From NCBI GenBank assembly GCA_003427395.1, contig BFEA01000228.1:1527597-1577616 (forward strand): a stretch of 50,020 nt of DNA, in the 5' to 3' direction. The translations under genes and the position numbers were made by a program. The notes below the pieces were generated by a model that saw only the letters and a list, made by a program, of their open reading frames with translations, ran no database searches and was not told the DNA's origin. This document shows positions 27,461-39,572 of the stretch, in pieces. The DNA comes from Chara braunii. Its lineage: Eukaryota > Streptophyta > Charophyceae > Charales > Characeae. Positions within the stretch are counted from its first letter, which is position 1. Each line of letters starts with the position of its first letter.

Positions 27461-28802
27461 GCCTTGTACATACACATTTCCATTTAAATGCTTTGTCATA
27501 TATTTGCTCTTGTTTTTGTTCCTCCGCCAACATTGGTCTTGCATCTGAGTCGCTGTTGTCTGGTGATTGTTTTCTTCTCTGTTGTCGTGATTGTTGCAAA
27601 TTATGTGCTTCTCCGATGCCACGCACGTGCATGTCATGGATGCCTCCATTATGAATGTGCTGTTAATTTCAGATGCGACATAGGGATGACGTGTTAATGA
27701 ATGTGTTCTTACATAAATGATGTGCTAATGAATGTCCATCAGTCTCCTGAGTGAACACACACTATGACACACTTGCCTGTTATCATTGTTTTAAACTTGT
27801 GGTTCGCCGCACTGTGATTGATTTTCAACGTGTTTTGACATTGGTACGCCAAACAGGGTCTGACTTATGGTTGTCAAATTTGCCATGAATGTGTTGTTTT
27901 CAAATAAGCCACGAACTGTCATCGCCCTCATTAATGAAACCGACGCCTACCTTTCAGTGCGTGAGGCCCTGATCCGCTTGGGGTCTGCCATCTGCAGCCC
28001 CGTCTAGCTTCGACCCGGTCTGACCGCACGGCCCGCCCCAACCAGGCCCTCATCCAACCCACGTTGGGCCTCCCCCGCAGGGGTCAATTTTTTTTTTTTT
28101 TCCACTCTTCCAGACCCTCCTCCCTGCGACCCCNCATCGACGAACCTGCACACTGGGGCCGCTGGATTTTTCGCGGGTCACCCTTTCAGGGTCTTGTGCA
28201 GGACCCCCCCGTTTTTTTTTTTTTGACGCCCCGTCACTTTGAGGGGGTGCCCCATCACCCCCCCACCCCAAACCCGCTCCCAACTTCGAAAACGGTCCCC
28301 CAGTTCGGCCGAAACCGAGGCCGAAAAAACTCGGTCGGCCCGGCCGCGGCCGGGGGGGTCCCGGCCTAGGCCGCCAGCCGCGGCCTGGGCCGAACTCGGC
28401 CATGGCCAGCGTGCAACATAGCCTCCTTCTCCATAATAAACTACTTTCTCCTCTCCGAGTATCTAATAGGAGCAACACTATCAATCGCAATCTTCAATCA
28501 TCCGTACTATGGGGTTTCAATCATAGACAGATAAGACACTTTCTCAAATTCGGGATGGGAAATCAAGCAGGACCAAGTTTCTTCAAGGTTAATAACTCTC
28601 TCTTAAAGCTAGAAGGATTCCAAAAAATCCTCAAGTAAACTTGAGACACTGTGTGTCCGAAACTCGATTCAACGGGGTTTTCCCGGTGAAAGGTTCAACG
28701 GTCGTTGAACCCCCATTACAACGCCACGCTATGCCGCGTTAGAACGGGGTATAACGAGGGCCGCAAATTTTTTTTTCACTGGCAATAAAATATTTGTATA
28801 TA
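27461..28802. other. Noncoding: hAT 3' flank, GC-rich block, AT-rich block
   Basis: 27461-28018 is unremarkable. 28019-28415 is GC-rich with C runs, T runs, an N at 28134 and many GGCC palindromes such as GGCCGCGGCC and CGGCCTAGGCCG. 28416-28640 turns AT-rich; an open frame of 78 codons (28402-28638) is not recognised. 28660-28760 has ATTCAACGGGG-type words that recur at 31240-31400. No gene is called. Confidence 0.45.
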
Positions 28803-29562
28803 CAGGGTTACCTGACCGAACGTTCGGGGGCCCCTGGGCTGGCCCCCGAACGCTCGGGCGTTCGGGGTCCCGTTCGGGGGCCGAACACCTCCAGGGTCGG
28901 CCCCCGCCAAAAAAACATTCGGGGCCTTAAAATACGTTTTTTTTCTTATTTTTTTTTTGTGAGTTCTCTATGATGTAACCTACACGCCTATAAATTTTGA
29001 AGCCATTCTGCTAATCCCAAAAAACATTAAAAATCGTCAAAGATGGGGGTGTCAAAATGTGCTCGCCCACTCACTATTCTATTTTTTTTCACTTTTAACT
29101 TTTTGTTTTCACTTTATTTCGGGGCCTAAAAAAAAATATTATTTTTTAATTGTTTTTTAATGAGTTGTTGATTATGTAAACTACATATCTGTAAATTTTC
29201 AGGGCATTTGTAGATGCCAAAAAATAATAAAAAATCTGCAAAGATGGCGGTGTCGAAAAGATGTTGGCACACTCACTCATTTTAATTCTCTTTTTTTTTT
29301 TTCTTTTTTTTATCATAATGTTTATTTTCTGTATTTGATTTTTAATTCAAATTTGGTAAAGAATTTGGATGTAGTGCCCAGGCAAATGTTGTTGAGTTTA
29401 TTTGTCTCCATAACATATATTGTTTTGGGAATTTTTTGAAAACTTTGTTTGTTTTTTTTTGTTTTTTTTTTTTGGTCCGCGTTCGGCCCGAACGGCCGAA
29501 CGCCTTCCGAAGGGGTCCCGTACGTTCGGGCGTTCGGCCCGTCCCGAACGCCGGCAACCCTG
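28803..29562. mobile_element. Non-autonomous hAT-like MITE, 760 bp
   Basis: Starts CAGGGTTACC and ends GCAACCCTG, giving short terminal inverted repeats of the CAGGG type common in hAT elements. It is flanked by TGTATATA (28795-28802) and TATATATA (29563-29570), a near-perfect 8-bp target duplication, though in TA-rich DNA. Both ends carry many GTTCGG/CGAACG words as subterminal repeats. The middle consists of two diverged direct repeats of about 190 bases (28921-29100 and 29112-29290), each with a FREE TAA.CTACA...AAATTTT segment. There is no coding capacity. Confidence 0.7.
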
Positions 29563-29691
29563 TATATATATATATATATATGGGGGTGTATAATTTTTTG
29601 CGCTCTACATCCGCATATTTTTTTATTTTTTTTTAGCATTTAAATTATTTAAAAAAATATCAAAAACATAACCAGACTCAAAACACATCGA

Positions 29692-29766
29692 TTGTTTTTT
29701 TTTTTTATTGATTGATTGATTGGTTGATTGGTGGGGGATGAGTCGCCCCCCCCCACCCCCACCCAA

Positions 29767-29805
<39 letters not shown>

Positions 29806-29940
29806 AACACACACACACATCCCACCATGCCGGAGTTGCGCGGGCGAAAGAGGGTTTTCCCGCTTTTTTTTTTCCTTTTTTCTTTTCTTTGATTGATTGA
29901 TTGATTGGTGGGGGGTGTGTCGCCCCCCCCCCCCCCCCCC

Positions 29941-30006
<66 letters not shown>
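29692..30006 (+). repeat. Duplicated composite microsatellite: T-run, (GATT)n, C-run, (CA)n
   Basis: Two successive blocks (29692-29803 and 29868-30006) have the same order: poly-T, (ATTG)n, GGTGGGGG, GTCGCCCCCC, (CA)n. They are separated by a 60-base spacer. The whole compound was duplicated and then each array drifted in length. Confidence 0.85.
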
Positions 30007-30008
<2 letters not shown>

Positions 30009-31435
30009 GTTGTATGATAAAATGTTCTCTTTTCTTTTTTTTTAATTTTCTATTAAAAAAAATGTTAAAATTAAAAAAAAGATTTGGGCGTGTAGGGTTT
30101 TTCAAACACCACACGCCCATTTTGTTTTTCATCCATTAAAAAAAGTAAGAAAAAAAAAACAGCCCTGACGCCAATTTTATTTTTTTTTGTTCAACGGCAT
30201 AGGGTGTCATTGGGTGCAGTTCCTAATGACATCCGGATAGAACTGTCTGGTGGCTATATGTATATGGGCCCTGTAGTTCATTGTTTGGGCCTGAAGTCCG
30301 AAGTTCCCGTTCGACAAGGTTCGTCCGATTCCGCTTCCACTAGGGTTGGGCAATCTATCAGCCTTGGTGCCTATCACTTCTGTTCGGTCCAAGTTGCCTG
30401 CCCGTTGGTAGGGCAATGGTCCTGAGTGCTGGTCACATTGAGATAGAATAGTGGGATAGGGGGTGCGCAGGGAGTATTGAGGTGAGGACGGGTTGGGAGG
30501 TGGTCTCATATTCCAGGACACCCACGACTCACAGTTCCAGGTGATCACTGTGCACACACTAACTGACCTCTACAATACCCTCGAGCATGGTCCCTCTAGC
30601 AATGAGATATGATAGAAAAGAGTTTGTGTGGCAGTTGAGTGACCCAAATTCTGCCGTGCAGTACGCGTGATCCCACGGTCAGTATTTTACATGTATTACC
30701 CAAAAAAATAACGAGATTTTGGTTCCTCTCCTCCTCTCCTTAACACTAGGTTTGGTGCAAAGGAAGCTTCCCGCCAAAATCTTTTCAATCCGTTGGGGGT
30801 ATGGCCAACCCCAAAAGAGAGTGGGCCATAGGCCCACTAGATAAAAGATTTTCAGTACTTTGCTTGCTGTTGTGTAATTATCTCATCGGGCGAAACCCTC
30901 CTTCAATCACGGAGTGTATGGAGGGCATTGGGATCACTGCTGACAGAAGTTGATTTTATTCCAGAAAATGTGGCAGTTACTTTGTTCAATGTTGTTGCAA
31001 TCACCAGCATCAGATCATTTGTGATCTGATGGCTGGGAAGCACTCTGCCGTAATTTCAGGTGGGAGGTCTTTTTTTTTTTTTTTTTTTTTTGCCATCCTC
31101 CTGTTTTCTCAGCCCAGAAATTCGTAATGAACTTGTCAGCCCGATGCCACTCAGTGTCACACTGGATCGACCGACTGCTAATGGGACCATGCTCCTGGAC
31201 TCTGTGGTTAGAGGTTAAAAAAAATTAAAAAAAATCGACGGGATTCAACAGGATGAAAAATGTTTTTTGCTCCACGCGCGTCCAGCGACGTGTCCGAGGC
31301 CGAATGCGCCCTCCCCGTTGAGCAGTATTCAACGGGGAGGGCCCGTTGTACTATTCAACGGGGATTCAACGGGGCCCCGAGGGCTATTCAACAGGTACAA
31401 CGACGCTGAAACTTTTCCATTGCACGTTGAATAGA
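30007..31435. other. Noncoding DNA without recognised gene
   Basis: It contains a hairpin at 30086-30118 (GGGCGTGT / ACACGCCC), a T run at 31071-31092 and a cluster of ATTCAACGGGG words at 31240-31400. Open frames 30204-30425 (+) and 30207-30557 (-) are not recognised. Nothing else is supported. Confidence 0.5.
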
Positions 31436-31912
31436 CACATAGCTGAGACAGAATCACACCCGAGCTACAAGGTGAGAACATAGTGTTTGAGTTTGCGAAG
31501 GGGCCCCTAGAGTTAAGTGAAGGTCTAAGCAAGGAATCAAGGAAAGAGGCAAGAAGAAGGAGAGAAAGACAAGAACTGTTAGAAGCCTTAGTAAAGACAA
31601 CGGAATACAACCTAATTAGCAACCCAGAGCCCCTACTTTATGAAACACTATGAACATCGACAAAACAGGAACGAGAACAATGAGCGAAGTGGAAGAAAAG
31701 GGGATTGAGCATTGGAGCAAAAATAAAGGATTGGGAAAGCAATGAAGCCATTACTAAGTTCTTCTTCCTAAAAACCAGATAGAATTGTCGAAACAATAGA
31801 AAAATGGAACTTAAAGATGAAAGGGGAACAATAAGAAACCACCCAAAGCAACTCCTGGGAACAACAATGAATTTTGCAGGTACTGTAGAACGGTCTCCCA
31901 CAGAAAACTAAT
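31436..31912 (+). pseudogene. LINE fragment, linker before reverse transcriptase
   Basis: Plus-strand reading gives a basic helical segment (KEARRRRERQELLEALVKTT) followed by IGAKIKDWESNEAITKFFF and NRKMELKDERGTIRNHP. In LINE ORF2 proteins this pattern (a helical linker, GE..TKFFF, then a short G-containing strand) comes just before the reverse transcriptase. Several stops interrupt it and no RT follows, so it is an isolated fragment. Confidence 0.55.
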
Positions 31913-31918
31913 TGGCCT

Positions 31919-33060
31919 ATGGCTAGTCAATGCATACTCCTAGCAGTATTGGCAATCTTCCAACCCCCTCTATCAAAGCAGATACTAAAATCCTCAGAAG
32001 AAGGAGGTTGCACAATGTTGCTGCCTGTTCCAACAACATCGGTGGGGAGGGATGAGAACCTGGTTCTAGGGGTTGTCAAAGAAACAAATGGTACAACGAA
32101 TGGAAAACTGGGACCGGGACTAGAAGAAGTAACGGGTCAAGGTAATCGGGATGAACTGGGTACTAATGAGCTTCCCGCTAATCTTCCAAAAGAAAATAAT
32201 AGTAATAATGTTGCCTGTTCCAACAACATCGATGGGGAGGGATGAGAACCTGGTTCTAGGGGCTGTCAAAGAAACAAATGGTACAACGAATGGAGAACTG
32301 GGACCGGGACTATAAGAAGTAACGGGTCAGGGTAATCGGGATGAACTGGGTACTAATGAGCTTCCCGCTAATCTTCCAAAGGAAAATAATAGTAATAATG
32401 AAGGTCAAACAGTCCAACCGCTAGGACTAGTTGAGTCAATAAATGAAATCCAAAATAATGGAAAACTTTTGTTTCATAAAACAATATTACGGCCATAGAC
32501 CACCACATGTTGATGATGGGGCAGGAGCAGGAGCAGTTGCATCAGGAGACAGAGGGAAAACAAGAGTCGGGTACTCTATTGACGAAATAACGACACTTGC
32601 ATGTCACCTCGCAAATGTTAATGTAACAGCCACCGTTGATGGAGCCTCAGTTGCCCATTGGCAATCTATCACCGGATTTGGTGCCTCAAAATTCTCAACA
32701 AAAAAAAACTTTTGAGGAACAAAAACATCAGCAGGTGACACAATTACAATCGACTCTTATTCCCCTACAAGAATCCTTGCAAAGTTCTCGACACTCACAA
32801 TCCATTCCATTATTGACACCTCAAGAATCCGGCAAAAGACAAAAATTGAGACAAATATTAGACAAAGGGCAGGGGCATAGGTCTCAGGCAATGAAACGTA
32901 ACTTGATCATCCCGGTGAGAAAAAAGGGGGGCAGGTGGGAGATAGGGCTCTCTCTAGTAGGTCAAGATCAATATGGGGGTGTTACTTTGAGGGTTGGTCC
33001 TCATATGTGGAATATCAGAGTGTTGGGGATAAGGTTTCAAGACGGATTTACATGATTCCC
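31919..33060 (+). pseudogene. Possible LINE ORF1 region with 190-bp tandem duplication
   Basis: Broken frames precede the endonuclease of the LINE copy and may be its first ORF. 31919-32245 and 32443-32715 are Asn/Gly-rich. 32636-33055 (139 codons) is Gln/Ser-rich with the ending RWEIGLSLVGQDQYGGVTLR. No RRM or zinc knuckle is seen. The block 32023-32212 is repeated at 32213-32402 with about 96% identity; 190 is not a multiple of three, so the duplication breaks the frame. Confidence 0.4.
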
Positions 33061-33399
33061 TAGCAAAACACTATGATCCTAGTCCTCAGGCAACATTAAT
33101 CGAAATTGGAGAGAAAACACATATGGCAAGGAGGGATACTTTTGTTCGTTTTGAAGAGCACAAAGAGGCAGGTCTTAAGTGGTATTCCCATGCAACCTTG
33201 CTATAATTACAAAATCTCAAGATCCAGGCCAATGATGTCTGGTCTATGTCAGATGTGATGACAGTTTTGTGCTCCATTCTGCATAGGGGCATCCTCCAAC
33301 CAAATTCTGACCTAGACAGTAATAATTGGGTTTGACTTTAGGCGACAGAGAAGGAGAAGAAAAAAAATTGGTTTGTTGTAATGGAAGCACTACACACAT

Positions 33400-34400
33400 T
33401 TTACGGGAAAAATCCTTCATGGAATTGTGCGACCAGTACAGCAGACCGCGACCTCAGATCACTTAATGTAAATGGTTTAGCTACCCCAGACTCCGAAAAA
33501 AAAAACACTATATTGGAACAATTGAAAGGAGTCGGTGACCGTTCATGGTCAAACCTAATTTGTATCCGGGAAAACTATCTTACATCTTCCCCATCCCATA
33601 CGCGTACTAAGTTCATGGTCGGACTTAATTTGTATCCAGAAAACCTATCTTACATCGTCCCCATCCCATACGCGTACCTAATTTGTATCCAGGAAACCTA
33701 TCTCACATCTTCCCCATCCCATACGCGTACTCATAACATTGTATGGCCCTTTTCAAAAATATACTCTCAAGCGCCGAGAAGTGTCTTAGGAGGGGTAGCC
33801 ATATGAGTCCCCCTTAACTCCTGGGCTGAGGTAGTATATTAGGTTGTGAATAAAGAGCGGGGAAGAGGAGTGTTTGGGCTGGTTAAGTTAGAGAAGGAAA
33901 TCATGTGTGTAATTAACATCTACAGTCCTAATGAGATTCAAGAGAAGGTGTTTTTTTTTTCAAATGATTAAAACCAAAATTCCAAGTGACATTCTTATAA
34001 TTATGGTTGGGGACTTCAATGCAACTCTGGACAGGTGGTTAGATCGGTGATTGGGGACTTCAACGCAACTCTGGAAGGTGTTTTTTTTTTCAAATGATTA
34101 AAACCAAAATTCCAAGTGAAATTCTTCTTACATAGAAGAGGATGAGAACATCATTTATCCCCTTTGTGAGGAAGAAGGTATTTTTGACACATATCGTTGT
34201 ATCTTCCCACAATAAATATTTTTTACTTGTATAAGGAATAACGACACCCCACAACAATCCAGATCCCGGATAGATTTGATTTTGATGTTGGAAGATTTGG
34301 ATCATGCATTAGTCTGGGCAACGATTTTTTCACATAGTTTGTGGCCAGGGGCGTATCACAAGATGTGTGTGGTGATGTTGAAGTTAAAAAAAAAACTGAT
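33400..34400 (+). pseudogene. LINE apurinic endonuclease domain (broken)
   Basis: The APE-type endonuclease nicks target DNA to prime LINE insertion. DLRSLNVNGLATPD (near 33450) is the N-terminal motif, LICIQETYLTSS (near 33680) holds the metal-binding Glu, GGVAI (near 33790) and VGDFNATLD (near 34006) follow in order. The domain is disrupted by a 70-bp unit present nearly three times (33541-33735), a 130-bp duplication (33945-34125) and many stops. Confidence 0.7.
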
Positions 34401-34759
34401 CAGGGGAAAAAAAAATATAAACTTAACACATCTCTTTTGACATGTATGAAATTTAGGCAGTATATAGAGGATGTATGGAAGTACTGACACTCAACTAAAA
34501 CCCAACAAAGTTCGTTCATAGCATAATTTAATAATGGTCTAGCCTTTCTAACAAAAAAATTGCAACAAATATTTTAAACTTCGGGCTAAAAATAGACATC
34601 AGTAAGAAATGTATATTCAATAACAAATCCTTAATTATGAATCCAAATAAAAATTGATGAAGAGTTCCAAACAATGGATATACAAGCTCTCAAAAACCAA
34701 CTTTTGACCTTTTCTTAACATCGTTGTTCAGTGTATATAATTAGAAGTAAACTTTTTAA

Positions 34760-35860
34760 GTTTTTGACGGAATGACAAATGGATGCATCATTTTTTGCAT
34801 TAGTATAAAATAGGTCTAGACGTACATATATAGACGCCTTGGTGGATTCATCAATACCTAAAGACCCTTCACTATTTTACTCTTCAGCAGGTAGTCTAAA
34901 AATAACTTATAATTTTTACAAAAGGTTTTTTACTTCTTCTAAAGACCCTACAAATCCAGAAGGAGATGAGCAAGCCATAAAACATTCTCTTGACCCTCTG
35001 TCCGAAACCCTCATAGAAGAGCAACGATAACATCTGGAGCTTCTATTAATAAAGGAGGAAATTTGAACAGCTCTGATACAAATGGACGAAGACAAAACTT
35101 TTGGGATAGATGGTCTCCCTAAGAAATTTTGAAAAACCATGTGGTCGGCCCTCTCTTCAGACCTAATGAAATACGTTGAATCAATCCAGCAATCAGGTAC
35201 AACTGGTGAATTAGTGGGGGAAGGTATCCTCACACTTTTGTATACGAAAGGGGATAAAAGGAATATTAGGAATTATAGGCCGATAACTCTTCTAACAATG
35301 ATATACAAAATGTTATCCAAGATCTTAGCTAATCGTTTTATTCCTGTGATGAAAAACATTATATGTCCCTTGCAGACTGGGTTCATAAAGGAAAGACATA
35401 TGCAGAATAACATTCTTTTGATCAATAAAATCGTCAAACTTTCTCGCCAGTCTAAGCAAAACGCGGCAATAGCGTTTATAGACTTTGAGAAAATCTATGA
35501 TCATGTTGACTGAGAATTTCTGGATGTTTATCTCAATAAAATAAATTTTGGATCGAACTTACGAAAATTGGTAAGGATTTTACATACAAATGCCTATACA
35601 AGGATTCAGGTAAATGATATTATCTTACCACCTCTTTGCCTTCAACGATCCGTAAGACAACACGACCCGTAAACACCCTTTTTGTTTGTAATAATCATGG
35701 AAGCATTAGGAACAAATCTTAGGCAATCAAAATCTTAAACGACTGTCGTTCTCAAAGATTGTTGATGACACAATTTCAATCGCTTCTGTCTTTGGAGACC
35801 CCGAAGGAAATTAAGACAATAATGAATCGTTTCTTGGTTGTTTTAGATATGAAGATCAAT
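34760..35860 (+). pseudogene. LINE reverse transcriptase (copy 1)
   Basis: The non-LTR RT reading is spread over three pieces. DASFFALV and the Ser-rich piece at 34839-35030 precede the fingers. 35139-35513 has LLYTKGDKRNIRNYRPITLL (motif 1), LQTGFIKERHMQNNIL (motif 2) and AFIDFEKIYDHVD (motif A with catalytic Asp). SVRQHDP (near 35650) replaces RQGDP, and VDDTISIAS (near 35763) is the counterpart of the FADD box. Stops and small indels make it inactive. AT-rich, unlike the third copy. Confidence 0.75.
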
Positions 35861-38239
35861 TGGGGAAATAAGACATAGGGATCGTGGATCCATTCAAACG
35901 GAGTACGTCCCCCAGAATACCCCAGAGTGAAATGACTACCATTAAAAACTCGTGTAAGGTTGTTGGGGGTTAGAAACATTAGGAAAATCGATTCCGAACG
36001 ATGATTGGATTTCTCGTCCAACAATGGACAAAATGAATCAATGAAAAAATCAATAAACTTCTTTTGTTTGGAAGAGAATTAATTATTAACAATATGGTTT
36101 TAGCATCCATATGACACAAATCTGCATTATGGGCAATCACTAAGTCAAGCATAAAGAGACTAAAAAAATAGGTGACGACATTTTTTTTTAGAGACAACCG
36201 TGAGTTAGAAAATGTTATCCCTAGAGTGGCATGACTTTCCCTTATCCAACCCAATTGAGAGGAGGGTTAAAACTTCTTTATCCATCTCTACAATGTCAAT
36301 CGCTGACACTCTAATGGTTGAAGGAACTAATTTTTTCTAATGATAAACCCCGGCAACCGATGACGCTAGAGCAGATTCGTAGATTAGCAGCACAAACTAC
36401 GATGAATATCCACCCTCTCAAATGAATTGAAAATTTATGTTGGGGCATTCCAAAGGTAAAGACACAATCAAGAGAAGAAGGCTTGAGGGGAGCAGCTAAA
36501 AAATTTTTACGTATGGATAACTTATGGGTATCGTTATTAAAAACATGACGCAGTTTACGACTACCAGTAAACCATTTCCTTGTCGATATGAGAAAGTCCT
36601 AAAGCAACCCCTCTTTGGCAACAGATGGATCATTCATTGGAATGGTGTCATATCCAAAAGTTTCAATCCTCCACGGTCCTTGTGGGCTGAAAGAGGAGTG
36701 TTAAGAGTCAAAGATATATGAGACACAAAAAATAGAGACTGATTAACAAAAGAGCAATTAAGAGGTAAGCTCAGGTACGTCCACCAACGTGCCTATAACT
36801 TGAAGCAGATCATCTTTTTTATCCCCTTAGCTTGGGTTAGAACACTAAGGAAAGACATCTCCTTCAAAGAGGGAGATTGGGGACTGGGGACTGGTTTAGA
36901 ATAATAGGAGGTGGGTCAAATTGCTCACATTCATCCAAAAGAGGCTATAATGAGTATTTTTAAGCTGATAAAATAATTTTTCTTACACACATCGCATAAT
37001 GATAAGGTGAAGTTTTTCTCTTTCTTAGATCTTTATAAGATTCGAGTGGTTTATTTATCTTCAACGAAGAGGTGGAGAGCATACCATCCTTACTCTCCTA
37101 TTCCAAATTTACCCCTGGACCCAAATGATTCACCGGTGTTTACCTACAAATGATTGACTCATTGATCATTCAAATCTACAACAAAGAGTTTAGCTTCCCC
37201 ACGGTATAAATATTGTTATACAAACTTCCCTGATAGGAAAATTTGTGAAACTGTTGAACACATTTTATGTAGTGTTCGGGTGCAGTCCTATTATGGTGAA
37301 CGTGGGATAACACTTCGAGGAGCCTGACCGGATTGGCTGTGGGATTGGCGTGCTATAATGCTAGGATATTGAGAACCTATTAACTTCCAACTTTCTGATT
37401 TTCAGTGCAATTTGTTTACTATAGGTAGAAAGGCAGTATTATGGGTTATTTAGTACAAACGTTGTGTCCTGGAAAGAGATAACGTTGCCTTGGAAGGTGA
37501 GGAAATATCTAAGAAAATTGTACAATTTATTCAGATTGAGATTAGAGCACAATGAGAAAAAACGAAGACTAAGACTGAGATTAGAGCACAATGGGAAAAA
37601 ATTAAGACTAAAACTGAGATTAGAGCACAATGGGAAAAAACTAAGACTAAGACTGAGACTAGAGCACAATGGGAAAAAACTAAGACTAAACTTCTCAAAT
37701 TACATCAGAAGAAGGATATTAAAGAAACAATCCAAAAATTTGATTTGAACTGGCTGGGGGAAACTCAAGGGAAGGGTCTGGGGAAGGTGGAGTGGTCAGG
37801 ATGAGAAGGGATGGAAGAATCTCTCAAGAGGGATGAAAGAATCTCTCAAGAGAGACTTCCATCTCTGCTTTTTGAACTGGTTCGCACTGCAGCCAGGGTC
37901 TTCCCTTAGATCTACAAGTTGTTTTGCAGATTCCTTCCCTGCTTCACAACTCGCTGTGGTGGATTTGCGGTTTGGTAGATAGGGGGAGTGATTTTCAATC
38001 GATTTCTGAAGGGCAAGGTAACTTGTTATGATAGACAGATCTGCCGGTCCAGAAAGGACTGCAGAGGCGTCATTGCCCCCATTTTTATTTATGTTTGAAG
38101 GTTCTTTGTTGGATTCGATGGGGACGCTGGACCCGCTTTCCAGCAGGTGATGCTCCCCACCAATAGATTGGAGTCACCCTTAGGGTAGGTAGGAGTGCAT
38201 GCCTAGAACATCACTCCTATCTGTCCCAAGGGATGTGTT
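35861..38239 (+). pseudogene. LINE copy 1 C-terminal part and 3' UTR
   Basis: Decayed reading after the RT, with protein-like scraps (NKLLLFGRELIINNMVLASI near 36045; a Cys/His scrap HILCSVRVQ near 37260). From about 37770 the sequence is noncoding and ends in a poly(A) tail. A 39-bp repeat lies at 37535-37690. Confidence 0.55.
37535..37690 (+). repeat. 39-bp tandem repeat, four units
   Basis: Four units of AGATTAGAGCACAATGGGAA plus 19 more bases. Being a multiple of three it keeps the frame and encodes a basic 13-residue repeat (LRLRLEHNGKKLR) in the open frame 37464-37748. Confidence 0.9.
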
Positions 38240-38262
38240 AAAAAAAAAAAAAAAAAAAAAAA
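38240..38262 (+). other. LINE poly(A) tail
   Basis: A run of 23 A at the end of LINE copy 1, marking its 3' end and plus orientation. Confidence 0.8.
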
Positions 38263-38499
38263 ATCAAAGAAAGATTCATAAGACACTTGGGTAAAAGAAT
38301 AGAACCGAAAGCGACAACATACCTAGATCAGGATATAACCTTTGACTAAAACAAGAAGATCACTTGATTCCATAAAACCAAACAAAATACCGGTTATAGA
38401 TGGCTTAACAAAGGACAGTTGGCAAGCTTTTGGTCGGTTTTAGAAAGAGATTTTTTTCGTTTCTCCAAGGAAGCTTTTAAAAAAGGTAGTATAGGAAAA

Positions 38500-39260
38500 G
38501 ACATCAACACAAGAATAGTGACAAAACAAATATAAGAAACTACAGGCCAATAACATTACTACTGGTAGCATACAAGATATTAACGAAGTATTAGCAAATA
38601 AAATAAAAAATATCACAAACAGATGCTTCCACTTAAAACAGGTTTCATCCCATGAAGATATACACTGGACAATGTAGTATGCCTCAATGACGCCACAAAA
38701 TTAATCAGGGATACAAGGCTTCAACCAACAATCTTCTTCTTCGATTTCGAGGAAGCTTATGATCTGGTTAATTGGGATTTCCTCCAACTGTGCATGGACA
38801 AAATGGGGGTAGGGCCAACTTTTTGCAAATGGGTGAAGGTGCTATACTTAAATGCAAGGGGACATGTTCAGGCAAATGACTTCATATGTGAGAAATATAA
38901 AATGACGAGATCAGTCAGACAAGGAGATCCCCTGGCAGCACCCATATTTCTATTCGTGATGGAAGCAGCAGCCGCCTTATGAAGAAAGACCGATCAATAG
39001 AAAGACTACACACCCTGAACAGTACACAAAACAAACAATTGCACCTTCCCACAACAATGCTCTTCGCGGACGACCTCACAGTCTTAATAAGAGCACCGGA
39101 CTCATTCTTCCAAGCGCTCACAAAACCAACTAGCAGTAAAAATGAAGATAAATTAGAAGAAAACAGTAAGATGGTGGAATTCAAAGTTACCCCCTCCGCC
39201 CATCATAGAAGAAACACTAGGACTCCAATGATTGAACAAGCAGGATCTGGTTAGGTTGCT
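38500..39260 (+). pseudogene. LINE copy 2 reverse transcriptase
   Basis: TIFFFDFEEAYDLVNWDF (near 38730) is motif A with the catalytic Asp. MTRSVRQGDPLAAPIFLFVM (near 38901) is motif B'. TTMLFADDLTVLIRAPDSFF (near 39051) is the FADD box (motif C). A TGA at 38979 region and other stops break the frame between B' and C; 38794-38982 and 38979-39254 are the open parts. All catalytic Asp residues remain readable. Confidence 0.8.
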
Positions 39261-39572
39261 AGGCATCTCGATCTCTCTCTTAGGAACCAAGGACACAAAT
39301 AGCAGATAACCGACTAGCAGGAATTATGAACAAATATATAGGCTGGCAGGAAATCTACACATCTTTGATTGGTAGGAGGGAACTAGTTATTTACTCGTAT
39401 ATTTTCTCCATGGTATGGTACCCGACCTCGTTATGGGATCCCCCAAAACGTTTCACGAAAAACCTAAAAAGAAAAGGAATAGCATACCTATGGACAGGGG
39501 ACGCTTCGAGGGAACACTTCATCACCAAAGGAGCATGGAAATACGTAACCAATCCTACCAACAAAGGGGGTA

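Noticed and set aside
29649-30139. Cys/Val-rich and His/Thr-rich open frames
   Set aside because: They translate the (CA)n microsatellites.
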